Part shown: positions 20,786 through 33,354 of the stretch, piece after piece
How the letters are laid out: every line of letters starts with the position of its first letter
Position numbering within the stretch: the stretch's first letter is position 1
Origin: Hydnum rufescens UP504
Lineage: Eukaryota > Basidiomycota > Agaricomycetes > Cantharellales > Hydnaceae
Length of the DNA: 64,000 nucleotides
Assembly (NCBI GenBank): GCA_014904985.1
Contig: MU129057.1
Coordinates: 62,655 to 126,654 of the forward strand
Direction: 5' to 3'
Program-made: the position numbers and the translations under genes
Notes under the pieces: generated by a model
What the model saw: the letters and a program-made list of their open reading frames with translations, nothing else
The model's database searches: none
Told to the model about the DNA's origin: nothing

Positions 20786-21723
20786 ATCAAGAACATCAGT
20801 AAAGACTTGGGCGAGTTCAGTGACCATTGCATTCAATTAGGCATTTGAACTCAAGAAAGTTTAAAGGTCTTGGATGCACTGTTGGTTTCCTCTTATAATG
20901 TAGTCTCGCAACCATGTATTACTCACAAAATCCATGACCTAAGTAGATATCATCAATGGATCATTGGTGACACTGGGTATGCCCTACCTTCATAGATCAC
21001 CTGTCATACCTAGTGATGTTCTATGTGCCGAACCATGTTGGACCGGGCAGCTGGGGCCCCTATTTCTTCCCAGAGGTGTCAGTCAAGCAAAAAGGCGCAT
21101 TCCCAAGCCACGGAAGAACAGACTGCTTCTGATTCACCACCCTGCATTCATAACCATTGTGTGGGCTACTATGCCTAGCTTTTTGGCCAATTGGTAGTAC
21201 AGTATGCCTTATTGTGTCAGGATGTTTCTGTTAGAGGTTCCATTCCTGTTCGGTTTTTGTTGACATTCTCACTGTGGTGTCTTTCTTGTGAGTATGGTAG
21301 ATGAGAAGGGCCAGGTCAAGCCATGAGGTAATTTTGAAACTGCATCATCACTACCACTCATGCCTGCAAAGGAGCCTAGTCTGGGACCCCTTTGAATAGA
21401 TGGAGGTGGGTACCAAATTGTATTGTTCATTAAGGCACCAAATAAATCATGTGATTTGTGAGGATGAGGTCATAGGGAGATAGAAATCACTGGGGTGGAG
21501 ACTGACTGTCCCAAACATCACCCTATGGTAGAAAGAATATGAAAAATATCCAGAGCCAGTTCTTTACTGCCATTTTTCCATCACCACAGCCCAATTGGGT
21601 TACCCGTAAGAATCAGGTGATTTATTTGGGACCTTAACTGCCATACATTTGGACAGCAATAGCCAATATAATTGGGTACTATGTTATGTCCATACAAAGT
21701 GATCCCAGCCTCTATATAGAGGC
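20786..21723. other. Intergenic, with a 16-bp palindrome at the LTR edge
   Basis: No gene was recognised. GCCTCTATATAGAGGC at 21,708-21,723 is a perfect 16-bp palindrome touching the LTR that follows. Confidence 0.4.
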
Positions 21724-22572
21724 TGTCAGGGCGACACTGCTGTTGAAGCCACAAACAGAAAGAGGAAAGAGATTAATTAACCACACACTATCACAGTGGG
21801 AATCCTGAGTATACACCACACAACAAGGGACACACAAGTCTCGCACCTATCGCAGTGGGAATCCTGAGAGATTGAAACTGGTGATCCCCCAACTGCGAAG
21901 GGCTATAAATACTATTTCCTGCACACAGCCTCCAGCCTTCCAGAGCCTTCCACCATCTTCCATAACCTTCCGGATCCTCCTAGAATGCCGGCTCCACAGC
22001 CCATCAGTCAGCCTCCACAGCCACCATCACTAAGCCTCACTAAGCTGACGCAGCTGTGTTACGAATCCTGTGCGCACCTCCACATGGCTATGCCCCAACT
22101 TCCATATGTATCCCCCTTAGTGTATGTACTTCCAAGGCAGTGTATGCCTGGGTATTCCAAAGGTGTCCAAAGTGTCAAAGGACCGTAATGACGTGGATGG
22201 AGTACGGATTGGGACAGGTGATGTGGATTCAGGGACTGGGGGTAGAGGAGGAGGAGGGGGAGTCTGGATTGGCAACTCCATGGACTCACATGGGGAACGA
22301 GGGAATGACAGGTGCTGACAAGGGCGCTAATGCTGCCACTGGTTGACTACCCAGCCCATAGCCCGCTGGCCGAGGCCTGATAGACGAGAGGGCAATAATA
22401 ATAAGAGAAATGCCAATAATGGCAAGGATGACAATAACCCCCGTAGTGAATGGAGGGAGAGAGGAGACAAGAGCATTTGAGGAAGTAGGCTGCCATATGA
22501 TAGAGTCAATGAAGAATGATACTCTGACGGGTAAGTCCTTAGGCGGAAGCAAATGTCAATTTGATCCTGACA
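21724..22572 (-). mobile_element. Gypsy-type LTR (849 bp), second family
   Basis: It begins TGTCAGGGCGACACTGCTG and ends GATCCTGACA, matching the ends and first bases of the 7,833 LTR (TGTCAGGGCCACGCTGC) but with a largely different interior. The flanks GAGGC and CCTGG do not match, so no target-site duplication is visible and the copy may be recombined. No internal domains lie beside it. Confidence 0.65.
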
Positions 22573-22599
22573 CCTGGGCTGCTTGACTGGCCCCCTCGA

Positions 22600-22690
22600 C
22601 TGAATTGCAGGGGCCCCTGGGGGCCTCCTGGTCTGATATCTAGTTAGAGCATATAAATGCAACCCTTGAAGTATCTAGTTAGATACCGAT
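22600..22690. repeat. CTAGTTAGA element, inverted copy
   Basis: CAGGGGCCCCTGGGGG is followed by ATCTAGTTAGAGCATATAAATGCAA and ATCTAGTTAGATAC. This is the reverse arrangement of the copies at 7,545 and 9,180. It joins directly to copia sequence. Confidence 0.5.
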
Positions 22691-23144
22691 AATTGGCTGA
22701 CCAGGCTGAGACCGCAAGTCCATCACTGGATACATCTTCCTACATTACGGCTCTGCTATCAGTTGGGCCTCAAAGAAGCAACCCACTGTGGCACTCTCCA
22801 GCACCAAAGGAGAGTACATGGCAGCTGCACAAAGTACACATGAGGCCATGTGGTTGTGTCAACTACTTGCCAACATAGGCTGTAATATATCCACACCTAC
22901 TGTCTTACAGATCGACAACCAATCAGCAATCACTATTGCCCAAAACCCTACCTTCCATGCCAGATCCAAACATATTGAAGTCTGTCACCACTTCATCCAA
23001 GAGAAACTCATGGATAACATAATTGATCTTGTGTATGTCCCAACAGACAATCAGATTGCAGATGTCCTCACAAAGGGACTTCCCCTAGTCAAACTTGAGA
23101 AGTTTCACACAGCCATGGGGATCTCTGCCCCCACATCCAGCTGA
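22683..23144 (+). pseudogene. Ty1/copia RNase H C-terminal remnant
   Basis: The frame at 22,788-23,144 reads ALSSTKGEYMAAAQSTHEA, then LQIDNQSAITIAQNP, HARSKHIEVCHHFI and VYVPTDNQIADVLTKGLPL. These are the diagnostic RNase H tail motifs of copia polyproteins. Upstream in the same frame, DRKSITGYIF and SWASKKQPTV are readable from about 22,706, after a stop codon and a frame disturbance. Everything further 5' (gag, integrase, RT) is absent. Confidence 0.85.
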
Positions 23145-23150
23145 GTGGTG

Positions 23151-23590
23151 TGTTGGAGGGCAGCCAGATACAGTATAATGACCCAATGACTTCATCAGTG
23201 TTGATCACCCATTTCATTTATTGTTTCTGCCTACTATTCTTGATACCTGGCATTGCCAATTACTTATATATTAGTACATGAGCATTCCATGCTCCCTCAG
23301 TTCTTTTATCAGAGACTGAGGTTAGCCCTTTTTCTATTCTCTCTTCAATAGTATAGTACCTTACCCGAACCCACTGTAGTTCTGTCATTCTAGGTACTTT
23401 ATCCAAATATCAGTTCTTTTATCAGAGACTGAGTTCCATTGTTCTAGTATATATATGAGTACTCTGCCAATACCAGACACTGGTGGCAACCAATTCTAGA
23501 CCCCAGAAACCCACATCTACCAGTACATACTTGCTGGTAGGTTTGTTTGTGATTTGACTTTTCTGAATTTTTTCATGTGATTGTTTGCAG
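23151..23590 (+). mobile_element. Probable copia 3' LTR
   Basis: TGTTGGAGGGCAGCC starts 7 bp after the RNase H stop region, where copia 3' LTRs normally begin. The right edge is not defined; the fold-back element follows. An internal duplication CAGTTCTTTTATCAGAGACTGAG occurs at about 23,298 and 23,410. Confidence 0.5.
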
Positions 23591-23603
23591 TAGGAGCATG
23601 ACC

Positions 23604-24284
23604 AGACTCCTACCCATTCATTCGGCAGATACCTCATTTCTCTGAGAAATAACCAAAAAAGAGAAATGAGTTATCTTGCCGAATGACTGGCACAACTTGT
23701 GTTGTGCCTTGTTGTTTCCGAGAATTTATCAACTCTCGTCTCAAGGAAAGGGTTGTTTGTGAAGTACTCCAGAGGTACCAATCCTTAGGTATAAACATGC
23801 AAATATAATGTAATACATGGAATTGAGGAACAAATGATAAATTGGAAGGGACTACAAACTGAACCAAGCCTACACTACAGCAAATTTTAGTTTGACCTGC
23901 TCGGTATACCCGCATTCTTTTTGTTGACATCAGTATTCACATGGCATGTGAATACTGATGTCAACAAAGAGAACACGGTGTACTGAGCGGGTCAAACTAA
24001 AACTTGCTCTAGTGTAGGCTTGGTTCAGTTTGTAGTCCCTTCCAATTTTATCATTTGTTCCTCAATTCCATGTATTACATTATATTTGCATGTTTATACC
24101 TAAGGATTGGTACCTCTGGAGTACTTCACAAACAACCCTTTCCTTGAGACGAGAGTTGATAAATTCTCGGAAACAACAAGGCACAACACAAGTTGTGCCA
24201 GTCGTTCAGCAAGATAACTCATTTCTCTTTTTCGGTTATTTCTCGGAGAAATGAGGTATCTGCCGAATGAATGGGTAAGAGTCT
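23604..24284. mobile_element. Fold-back element with ~330-bp terminal inverted repeats, Mutator-like
   Basis: The ends read AGACTCCTACCCATTCATTC and, inverted, AGACTCTTACCCATTCATTC. The arms stay alike for about 330 bp to a centre near 23,942 (TCACATG|GCATGTGA), with scattered mismatches. GGAGCATGACC flanks both sides (23,593-23,603 and 24,285-24,295), an 11-bp target-site duplication. Long TIRs with 9-11-bp duplications are typical of Mutator-like elements. There is no transposase inside, so it is non-autonomous. Each arm contains a smaller hairpin (GAGAAATGAG/CTCATTTCTC). Confidence 0.8.
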
Positions 24285-24295
24285 GGAGCATGACC

Positions 24296-25294
24296 CCAAC
24301 ATGCTTCTGAGTGGAAAAAAAAATATGTGCCTGCCTGATGTTGGTGGCAGAGTTCTCTTCATACACTTAGTCAGCACACATGTATAGTTTCTCAGGAAGT
24401 ACCGATCAAGTCACTCCAAGGAGTGATATTTTTTTATCATTTCTGACCAATGATGGTTGATCCGGACAATAAACATGATGCTTCAAGATATTATGAACAC
24501 CATAACTGGCTTACTGAGGAAGACAACTTGATTCAGGCTGATTAGTAAAGGTTCATTACATACATAGGTGAGTCAAGTTGACTTGTAAATTTGGCTTGGC
24601 TTCAGCGATAAGCCAAGTCCTTTGGCAGTCGCACGGAGTCGCCCGAAAGTCGGTCCAAGTCGAGCCAAGTCGAGTCGCGGCAACACTACCGCTACGGACT
24701 GTTCATGTGACCTCATGTATGATACTTGTCTTGGGGAAGCCCACTGCCCTTGGCGCCTTTCGGGAGCAGCCTGTTTGCGGTCTATAAATCGAGATTTACA
24801 CACACACACTACCAGGAACTGCTGGAAATTCCAGCAGTTCCTGGAAAGGCCGGAAACAAAACCGTCCCAACAAAAAATTGGCTTGGCAGTGCTCGTCTAT
24901 CGTCAGGCACCACGTTCTTTAGAGGACAGTACAACGCATGCCCCACGTCGTTCCTAGGTTCTCCCCACCTTCAAGCGATCGGATAGCAACTGGACATCTG
25001 GCATATACTATGGTATATTGCTAGGGCACAAACAGGTGGATAAATAAAACTCGGAAGGTCCACTGGTTTCGGTAAAGGAATGAGGCAAATTTAAGGGAAT
25101 GTTTTCATTTTAGGATTGATAGGGATCAATCATCCTCAAGAATATGTGGGGCAAATGAATGTGCAATGAAGAAGGAAAAAAGGCACTGGTTCGCACAGAA
25201 GGCCAGCCTCTGGGGCTAACCCGGCGCCGTACTATTGAGCGTCGCGCCTGGGGGGAAGTTACACGAATCGCAGAGCTATTGAGATCCAAAAGAG
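24296..25294. other. Intergenic, with a 33-bp palindrome
   Basis: No gene was recognised. CCAGGAACTGCTGGAA and its exact inverse flank one base at 24,812-24,844. GAGCCAAGTCGAGTCG-type short repeats lie at 24,640-24,680. Confidence 0.5.
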
Positions 25295-28088
25295 TTAATC
25301 AGAGGACTGGTTCGCGTGGTATGAAGTGATTATGGGACACACGTGAGCGGCTTCATCAGGAAGAGCCAGCTTCGGGATCGCATCAGGTTGAACAACGACG
25401 GCTGCCAGTTTCCCATGGGCAAGATGCCAACCTAAAATAACCCAAGTTGGAAATTATTAACAGGCCTTCAATTAGCCCCATGTCCTTCACGCACCCATGT
25501 GACAGTGCAGGGCGAAGACGCCTGGTTCATCAGTCAAGATTCGGAGGATAGCATACGACTTCCTGGTGACGACAAGCTGTACATCGCCATAGCATGAATC
25601 AATTCTTCGAGGTGCTCGCGGAGACACAGAAACAACGAACCGTATCACGACGCAGTGGATTCGTCGTGTTGAAAAAGGTCGAGGGGAGGGCTGCGTATTG
25701 GTCTGCCGTCAATGCACCGGAGCCTCTCGCGATGATGAAGAACGGTTTCCCATCTAAAACAAATGCATGAGAAAGCTCTAACGACCACGGAAGAGCTACA
25801 ATACAGACGAAGATGGAATGGGTGATCTATGGTCGCATCCTTATTGTTGATAACAATGTCAGCCCCGCTGCTTTGAGGGAACACGGTGTGCGCGACCGCA
25901 GAGTCATTCAGCGTGAGGCCCTTGCGCAATTGCAGGAGCATCGGGTTGTATATGTACTGCGTGGAGTCAAGAAAGCCGTTAGAAATCATACCAGCCAGTA
26001 GTGATATAGCCGAGGATTACATCTTGGAACGTCACATTGTTGAGGAACCAGGCAAAGACTGGCACTTTTTCTGCATTCAGTAAACTACCAAGAACCGAAT
26101 TCTATTGGTCAAGGGATGAGTTAAAACCCCGCCCAATGTCTTGAAGACAACGAGAACGGACCAAAATCCAGGAAGATTGCACAGTCTTCGGCGCGTCGAT
26201 CTTCTGAACGGGAACAAAGTCGTTTGATGTGAGATCGGGACACGAGTTCCCTTCAGTTAGAGGAGGTACGCTCCAATCACTTGTAGTAGGCTGCTGATGC
26301 CCGGGAATGCTCCCTTCTTTCACATATCGAAGAATCGCAAGGCCCCCAGGAGCTGGGAAGCCTGGTAACGCGTTTTGGCTGCAGAACGGTGCCCGGATCC
26401 AGAATGCATCCCCGTCTTTACCATTAGATGTGTCGATAACAAAGTCATACTATGGGTCAGTGAGTCAGCAGGAACACAATCGGCGGCTTTGGATCGCATT
26501 ACCCGTTCCCCATTTGCAATGGGCACGCGGTGGATTCCGGATGGGCCCACGACGGGAGTGTCATCACATTGGATGATCTGCAAAGGATGATTGTCGATAG
26601 AAATCTTGAAATGAGCTGGGAATGAGGTCGGTTAAGGCGGGGCATCGACGAAAGTGAAACAAATCTAACCTTCGCTTGAATGGCTGATTATGCGGAACCG
26701 GTATTTTTTGTTGGGTAGCACATGGATTTCCGGGGGCGATCTCTTCTCACACCGTGCATTTTTAGGGGCGTTGGTGCAGTTATAAACGCCCTACTGAAAC
26801 TATTAATAAATAGGCGCGAGGGAGAGATGCAGTCCAAACCCACAGCCCCGTTGATCAAGTATGAAGCAGGTACGAGGTCAGATATGCTTTGATTGGTAGG
26901 GCGAGCAAACGTGTCGGCAATAATCTCCTCTGACGTTTGGTGTCTGCGCATGAAACAATCAATAATGTTACAAGAGCTGAAGGACATTACCCGTACACCC
27001 AATCAGAGACCATCATGACTCTCTCGTAGTCAAAGTCCTTTCCGGGAAGATACGGGTCGCGGAGACTGTGCACGATGAGTGGTCCCTATAGACTGATATC
27101 AAAATTGTCGTACTATACTGCTACCACTGAATGTGCGTACCGTTAGGCCATCAGCCATTGTGTTTCCCTAATAAATACAAATTTATTTCCATTTCGGACA
27201 TGGGTGAATAACCATCAAGGCTTACCATATGAGAATGCCAAAAGAATGTGCCCGATTGCTCCTGAATAGTGAACTGTCAAAACAATAGTGTACAATGAGC
27301 TATAGGCACAGTAACCGTAAAAATATGGGACATCACACCTTATACGTGAATGAACCACCGGACGGTATTGGGCACTGAGTAACTCCAGGGACTCTGAAGA
27401 TGGGTGATTATATATTGAAGGGTCAATAGAGAGGTGCATACCCATCTGCCCAGAGAGAGCCTATTTGGTTGATTCCATGGAAGTCTGGGGGCGACGGTAA
27501 GGTTGCAATCGGTCCTAATCACGAAAACGATTGATAGGACGCACGAATACCGGCTCCTTGATCCAAATCATTCTTCACGTGGATAATGATGGTGTCCCCT
27601 TGGTTTGCCTCGATGAGTGGCCCAGGGAATAGACCATTAACCACCATCATTTTACGATAGAATCCATCGGGAGCTGAGAGATTGCTTTATTTCATGGCAT
27701 CTGGGAAAGGGCGAAGACACTGACCGCCGATAGCCCAGCTCAACCGCCAGTGATATGTACGCGTCGTGGGCGTGTTCGTCACGACAAAATCATTAGAGAG
27801 AACAAAGGCGTCTGAGGTGATTAGTGTTAGCCGTTCGTCTGGCCCTGGGTATTTAGGTGGCATGGGCGCACCCTCATTATATATCACACGCTCAAGACCT
27901 GTTTTCCTAGGAGGAGGTGGAGGACAGGTGTTGTGGTGATGCCGGCGGAGCGACGACGTTAACCCAACAGAACCCGGGTTACCCACCACCCGGAGGACAA
28001 GGAGCGTAAGGGTCAGAACAACGAGGGCCAACGAGGGTGATTCATAGCAAATTATCGCGAGAGCAAGGGAAGGGAACAAGGAAGACAA
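25295..28088 (-). CDS. Laccase-type multicopper oxidase, copy A (apparently intact)
   Basis: A secreted or membrane-anchored copper oxidase of the laccase family, oxidising phenolics with reduction of oxygen to water. Many short exons; exon 1 (28,088-27,725) has a hydrophobic N-terminus, NTCPPPPP and NDFVVTNTPTTRTYHWRLSW. Spliced motifs: KMMVVNGLFPGPLIEANQGD (27,673-27,545); first copper site GIHFHGINQIGSLWADG (HFHG where HWHG is usual), formed across an intron; GTFFWHSH (about 27,240); NTMADGL; DHPFHLHGKPFFIIARG (about 25,800); ALHCHMGWHLAHGKLAAVV (about 25,500-25,400). The C-terminus ends at TAA 25,295-25,297. The residue ten after the T1 cysteine is Lys, where Leu, Met or Phe is usual. The start could also be an internal Met. 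Exon borders were placed by eye. Confidence 0.8.
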
Positions 28089-30557
28089 GATGCAAGAAAG
28101 AAAAAGGCTTTTTTTTAGTTGACCCCTGAACCCATTTCAACTCTGAGATGCATATGGCCAGCCGCAAACTGAAAAAAAGGTGGTGGGGACACATCCCTTG
28201 ATTTCCTAGTGGATGAGTAATCACTCCGGCACTAGTTGCTTTCAGGCACAGCCCCTGATCACTATAAGTTTACATCGGAGACATGGTGGGACTGTAACAT
28301 GGTGGTGACGGGACAGAATGCTGGTGTTCAGTTACCCTACTTGAACCTAAACAGTGCCAGACAAGCAAGGTCTGATATTTATGAAAGAGCCTCTTCCACC
28401 CCATTCCAGAATTCAAGAAGTAGATTTCTGGGATCTCTGGACTCTCTTGAGCTGAGTCTCGCCGTGGCAGCACCACTCAAATATATCGTGTAAGTGTCCA
28501 TAAGCTTCTGCCCGATAAGCATGTGGGGGCATTCAAAATCCCACGTACTGACAGATGCAGTGCTGAACCATTAAGTCAAAATATGCACTAACGAAAAGAC
28601 CGTGAGATCTGAGGATCCTGTGGCCCAGCGTTCACAACCTTAGATGGTACCCAGACTTTCAAAGAACCAAACTTATATTTGGGAGTTTGCAACCTGACTT
28701 GCAATATTCGGAGGTCCATCAATCTGTTCACAGTGAATAAATTACCCAAAAGAAGAAGCTCATTGCAAACGAATGCCAGAATCATTCCCAAAAAACTCTT
28801 ACTCAAGGAGTGATGGCTTAGGTCGACCCAACTGAGAATCACTTCACGGTGCACCCTGGAGAGGGCCCATATAATACAGTACAAGTTCAGAGTTGAACTC
28901 ACTGTCAATGATGTCGGATTTGTATAACGCGGGTGATACACCTTGTTCAGAAAACAGGGAAATATTTGTGCGGTCACTACAGACCACTGCTTTGCAGCTC
29001 CACAGCCACATCACCCCGATGGCGGTGGTGAGAAGAGCTTCACCTGTACCAGATGGCATTGCCTGTGCGCATATGAAAAGAATAGCATCCCTGTCATAAA
29101 AAGCTTGGGAGTTGTTTGCTAAAATGTTTACTCATCATCTCTGCCCGCGCGAGGACTGTCTGGGTGACACCTTTGACAAAGGCGGATTCGGCAACCGTCG
29201 GACGAGTATTCGCACGGAACTCCATGGGTCGAGCCCGACTCAACGCCAAAGTAATACGAAAACTCCCGTAATAGCTTGGCAGGGCAGGGACATCCCACAC
29301 ACCCATTCTGCTAAATGGGGCTTACTAAGAATTATTGTAGGAGTACCCTTTCCGCTGCATAGGGCCGAGTCTGGGTATAAATCTATTCCTTATTTGGTAG
29401 ACAAAAGCCAGGTACTGCGGGGACACCCCGCAGACCCTGGCCGCTGCGCGGGGATTATGGGCACCCCGAACCCCAGACTGTGCAGGGCCCAGGACATTAA
29501 TTAACAATTTGTTGTTTCTTATTTGACAGACAGCAGGGACGTATCGAAGGACAGTGTGAAGAGCATAATAAAAGGACCCGACAATTCGGCCGCGTCAAAA
29601 TCTGTGGGAAGCACCGAAATTGACGTGGGAATCCGACTCACTGCAAGCTCTATTCGCAATGTTGAATGCTTTATAGTCTTCGTCCTCACACCTCTTGTCC
29701 TCATTATTCTCCCTCGCTATCATTGAAATGCTTATTCACAGGTGTATCAGAGCACTCATAGTCTCAAGCTGTGCTTCCTCGTATGCCTCAGTCGGTAAAA
29801 ATTTTGTCTTTGTAACCACCACACGGTCCACAGACCCACCACTTGTTCGTTAACTCACGTCGCTATCACGCCACAAAACAAATTCGAAAAATTTAGTTGT
29901 TACACTCGCGGTACAGCAACCCCCCTGGAAGTGAGTGGCTTAGGCCACGGGGCCACATCCTATTCCCACCCCAGGGGGATTTACCCCTTGGGGCCAAAAG
30001 TGCGGTGAACCCGTACAATACCCTAATGAGGACAAGGAAAAGAAACCATTAGAGTCAAAAAGAACCATTAAAAATTAAACAAACAGGTAAGTAACACACA
30101 TCTTACAGGGAACATAATCATGATGATTCGGTAATATTCGGAGTATCGATATTAATCATGCGCCCGGCGGCTGCCAATAATCCTGGCTCATTTCATTGTC
30201 TTAATTTGCATTGGATTGAAGAGTAACTGTCATTATCCATCTGTGCGATGAAATCGAAGACGGCAATCTAATCGATCAAACATAATCTCCACTTCTACAA
30301 ACTAAATGAGGGGGAAAAGCATTGGTTGTCTGATACATGTAAAATGTCCCTTCTGCCTTCATTGTCCATTTCCTCGAGAATGTCATAAATCGCGACCGAG
30401 ACCATTCACCATTGTCCATCCAATCATTATGGCCGCCAAAACGTAGTATAAAGCAGAGCCCTCAAGAAATATCCGGTATCCCAACCATCTTCCTATCCAT
30501 GTGCTGGAGTATTGACAGTCTCCCCAGGTGGGAAATTGCACGAGTCGCAGAGCTGCA
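28089..30557. other. Upstream region of copy A and spacer to copy B
   Basis: 28,980-29,160 has an inverted partial copy at 2,404-2,690. A minus-strand frame (28,588-29,306) has a hydrophobic piece (TTAIGVMWLWSCKAVVC) but several frame breaks. CTGCGGGG/CCCCGCAG (29,415-29,433) is a perfect 8-bp hairpin. 30,150-30,340 resembles 34,960-35,120, the matching flank of copy C, so genes and flanks duplicated together. Confidence 0.45.
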
Positions 30558-33354
30558 TTAGGAAAGATTCAGCCGGACCATCAGAACATCAGCGCACGAT
30601 GATGAAATATTCATCAAGGACGAAGAATGGGGACGCACATGAAGAGCCGCATCAGGAATATCGAACTTTCTGAACAGCCTGGGGCTGGACGACAACGGCG
30701 GCCATTTTTCCATGCACAAGATGCCAGCCTGAGATACAGACACACATTTAGGATAACACGGCTAAAAGGTCCCCCTCCTTCAGCGGAACAGGCTCACCCA
30801 GATGACAGTGGAGCGCAAAGACCCCGGCTCATCAGTCAGAATTCGAAGGATGGCATACTGTACCCCGCGTGATAATGAGCTGAAGCGTTCAGACAAATGC
30901 AAAAAAAATGTCAATCGAGGATTAAGAGCTCATTGGGGAAAGGACAAACCGTATCTCGCCGAAGCGGATTCGTTAGATCGAAAGAGCTTGACGGCAACTT
31001 CGCGTACGACTCAGGCGTTAACACACCTTGGCCTCTCGCAACAATGTAGAATGCCTTCCCATCTAAAGGAAGCGAGCATCATAAAAAGGCATGCTCAACA
31101 ACAGGAGGACCTGCGATACCCACGAAGATGATATGGGTGGTCCACCGCCACATCTTTGTTATTGATGATAATATCTGCTGCACCACTCTGCGCGAATACG
31201 GTATGTGCGATGATAGATTCATTCAGCGGCAATCCCTTGTGCACCTGAAAGAGCATTGGGTCGTATGGCAACTATGTAATGAAGTCAGATGCGTTAGATA
31301 TTGCGTCGGTGAAGACAATCGAAAATGTAGGAGAGATTACATTTGTCCACGTCACATTGTTGAAGTAAAAGTCGAAGATCGTGACGTTCTGTGGAGTTAA
31401 TGGAAATCCAACTACCGAGTCCTGTTCATCAGGGGGGACGAATGAATGCCACACCAAATAACAACAAAGACCAGAAACGAACCAAAAACCAGGTGGACAG
31501 CACAGTCTGTGGGGCCTCAGCCTTCACAGCAGGAACGAGAGCATCCGATATAAGGTCAGGGCATGAGGTCGCATTAACATGAGGGTCAGACCAATCGTTC
31601 GTCGCGGGCAACTGGTGACTCGGAGCCATCCCGTCCTCGACATAGCGGAGAATGGCAAGGCCAAGGCCGGTGTCCCCTGGTGGAACAGCCAAGAGATTCT
31701 GGGCACAGAATTGGGCTCGGAGCCAGAATGCGTCGCCAGCCTTTCCTTGAGATGTATCGATTATAAAGTCATACTATCGTCCTGGGTGAGTAATAGTCGA
31801 GAGGTTGCAAAGTAACGTATCTCACTCGTTCTCCAATTGGGACCAGCACGCGATGGATGCCGGACGGACCCAAGACCTCCGTTTCATCAGCGGAGATGAT
31901 ATTCAAAGGGTGCTTGTCGATTGAAACCGTCAAGAATGCTGAAGAGTGGTATCAACGACAGGCGCTCAGAAACGTGGGAGTGAAAACACACCTCAGTCCC
32001 AGGATTGATAACGCGGAATCTGTATTTTTTGCTAGGTTGCACCTGGATTTCCGGTAGCGGCTTTTGCTGGCAATGTGCATTCGTGGGGGCTTGTGAGCAG
32101 TTGAACACGCCTTTCGAAAATCAATTAGTGATATGTCCAAGGCAGAGAACCACGCCTGCACCCACAGCTCCGTCGATTAAGATTGAATCTGGAAGACTGA
32201 GCGCAGCGAATGCCCGGAAAGGCTCAGTAAATGTATCCTTAATGATAGTCTCCGCCGTTAGGTGCCTGGACGGAAATCAATAAGCAGCTCCCATGATGAA
32301 AGGCGAAAACGACATTACTTCCAGTCGGAGATAAATAAGACTCTCTCATGATCATAGTCCCTTCCGCGAATATAAACATCGGTGGGGCTGTGCACAATTA
32401 GTGGCCCCTGTCTCAACGTCAGAACTAGGGTTATAAGATCGCTGACACGGGATGTACGCACCATAAGCCCATCGGCTTGAGTATTTCCCTAATAATGAAA
32501 ATTCTGTTCCAGTCTTTACGCGCGGGTCAGAGAGGAAACTCACAAAGTGGGAATGCCAAAAGAATGTTCCAGACTGCTGCTGGATAGTGAACTAATAAAG
32601 AGTACATGTAGCTTACGAGAACAAACATTAGGGAATCAGGGTGCACTCACGTTATAAGTGTATGATCCACCGGAGGGAATTGGGCACTGTGTGATCCCGG
32701 GGACTCTGAAAAATGGGATTGTCGAACAAAGAGGTCTGCGATCAGCGGAGAAGAAGAACATACCCGTCTGACCACAGAGAGCCTATCTGGTTAATCCCAT
32801 GGAAGTCTGAAGACCAACGGTGGTGAGTGCCTGGCCAGGACGGAACATAATGGTAGAACACACGGATGCCGGTCCCTGAGTCTAAGTCATTCTTGACGTG
32901 TACGATGATGGTGTCCCCTTCGTTTGCTTCGATAAGTGGCCCAGGATATTGATTGTTAACAACGATCATTCTACGAGGGTAGCCATCGGGGGCTAAGAGA
33001 ATCGATGTAATGTTGGTATCCAATAAAGCACGAAACAAGCTCACCACCAATTGCCCAGCTCACTCTCCAATGATATACGCGCGTCGTAGGCTTGTCCGTC
33101 ACGACAAAAGTTGTCGTCAAGGATGAGGGCCGCTGAAAAGGGGTCCGTGTCAGCACGTGGCTCGTACCCTATGCCGTGTACGGACCGTTATTATGGGAGA
33201 CCCAATCGAGCTTGTAATGATCGGGGGGAGGGGGAGGACACTGATCGTGCGGAGAGTGATGCCATCTGGGGGCGATGGCAGCAAATGGGCTCGCCCCCGA
33301 TTCCACAGCAAAGGAGAGGGCAAGCACGGCAAAGTGCCAATTTCGAAGATTCAT
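30558..33354 (-). pseudogene. Laccase-type multicopper oxidase, copy B (frame-damaged)
   Basis: It has a signal peptide (MNLRNWHFAVLALSFAVESG), QCPPPPP, FVVTDKPTTRVYHWRVSWAI, PGPLIEANEGDTIIVHVKND, spliced GIHFHGINQIGSLWSDG, IQQQSGTFFWHSHF, NTQADGL, GPLIVHSPTDVYIRGRDYDH, PSKKYRFRVINPG and DHPYHLHGKAFYIVARGQG. Damage relative to copies A and C: a TAG and an extra T in exon 1; a base missing before the HCH motif (EPG-VF), which puts the T1 site out of frame; and one extra base in the last exon (QAVQ-KFDIP). Either it is a recent pseudogene or the assembly has indel errors here. A TATA-like CCCTATAAAAAGG lies about 60 bp upstream of the ATG. Confidence 0.65.

Noticed and set aside
23151..23590. 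Exact right end and target duplication of the copia LTR
   Set aside because: I could not find a matching terminal TACA/CAACA with a duplication before the fold-back element, so only the left end is given.
28588..29306. Minus-strand membrane-protein gene upstream of laccase A
   Set aside because: The hydrophobic pieces are in different frames with stops between them and the partial copy at 2,404-2,690 is also closed; treated as a duplicated non-coding or decayed segment.
29415..29433. CTGCGGGG/CCCCGCAG hairpin as a transcription terminator
   Set aside because: Intrinsic terminators of this kind are bacterial; it is noted only as a short inverted repeat in the laccase spacer.
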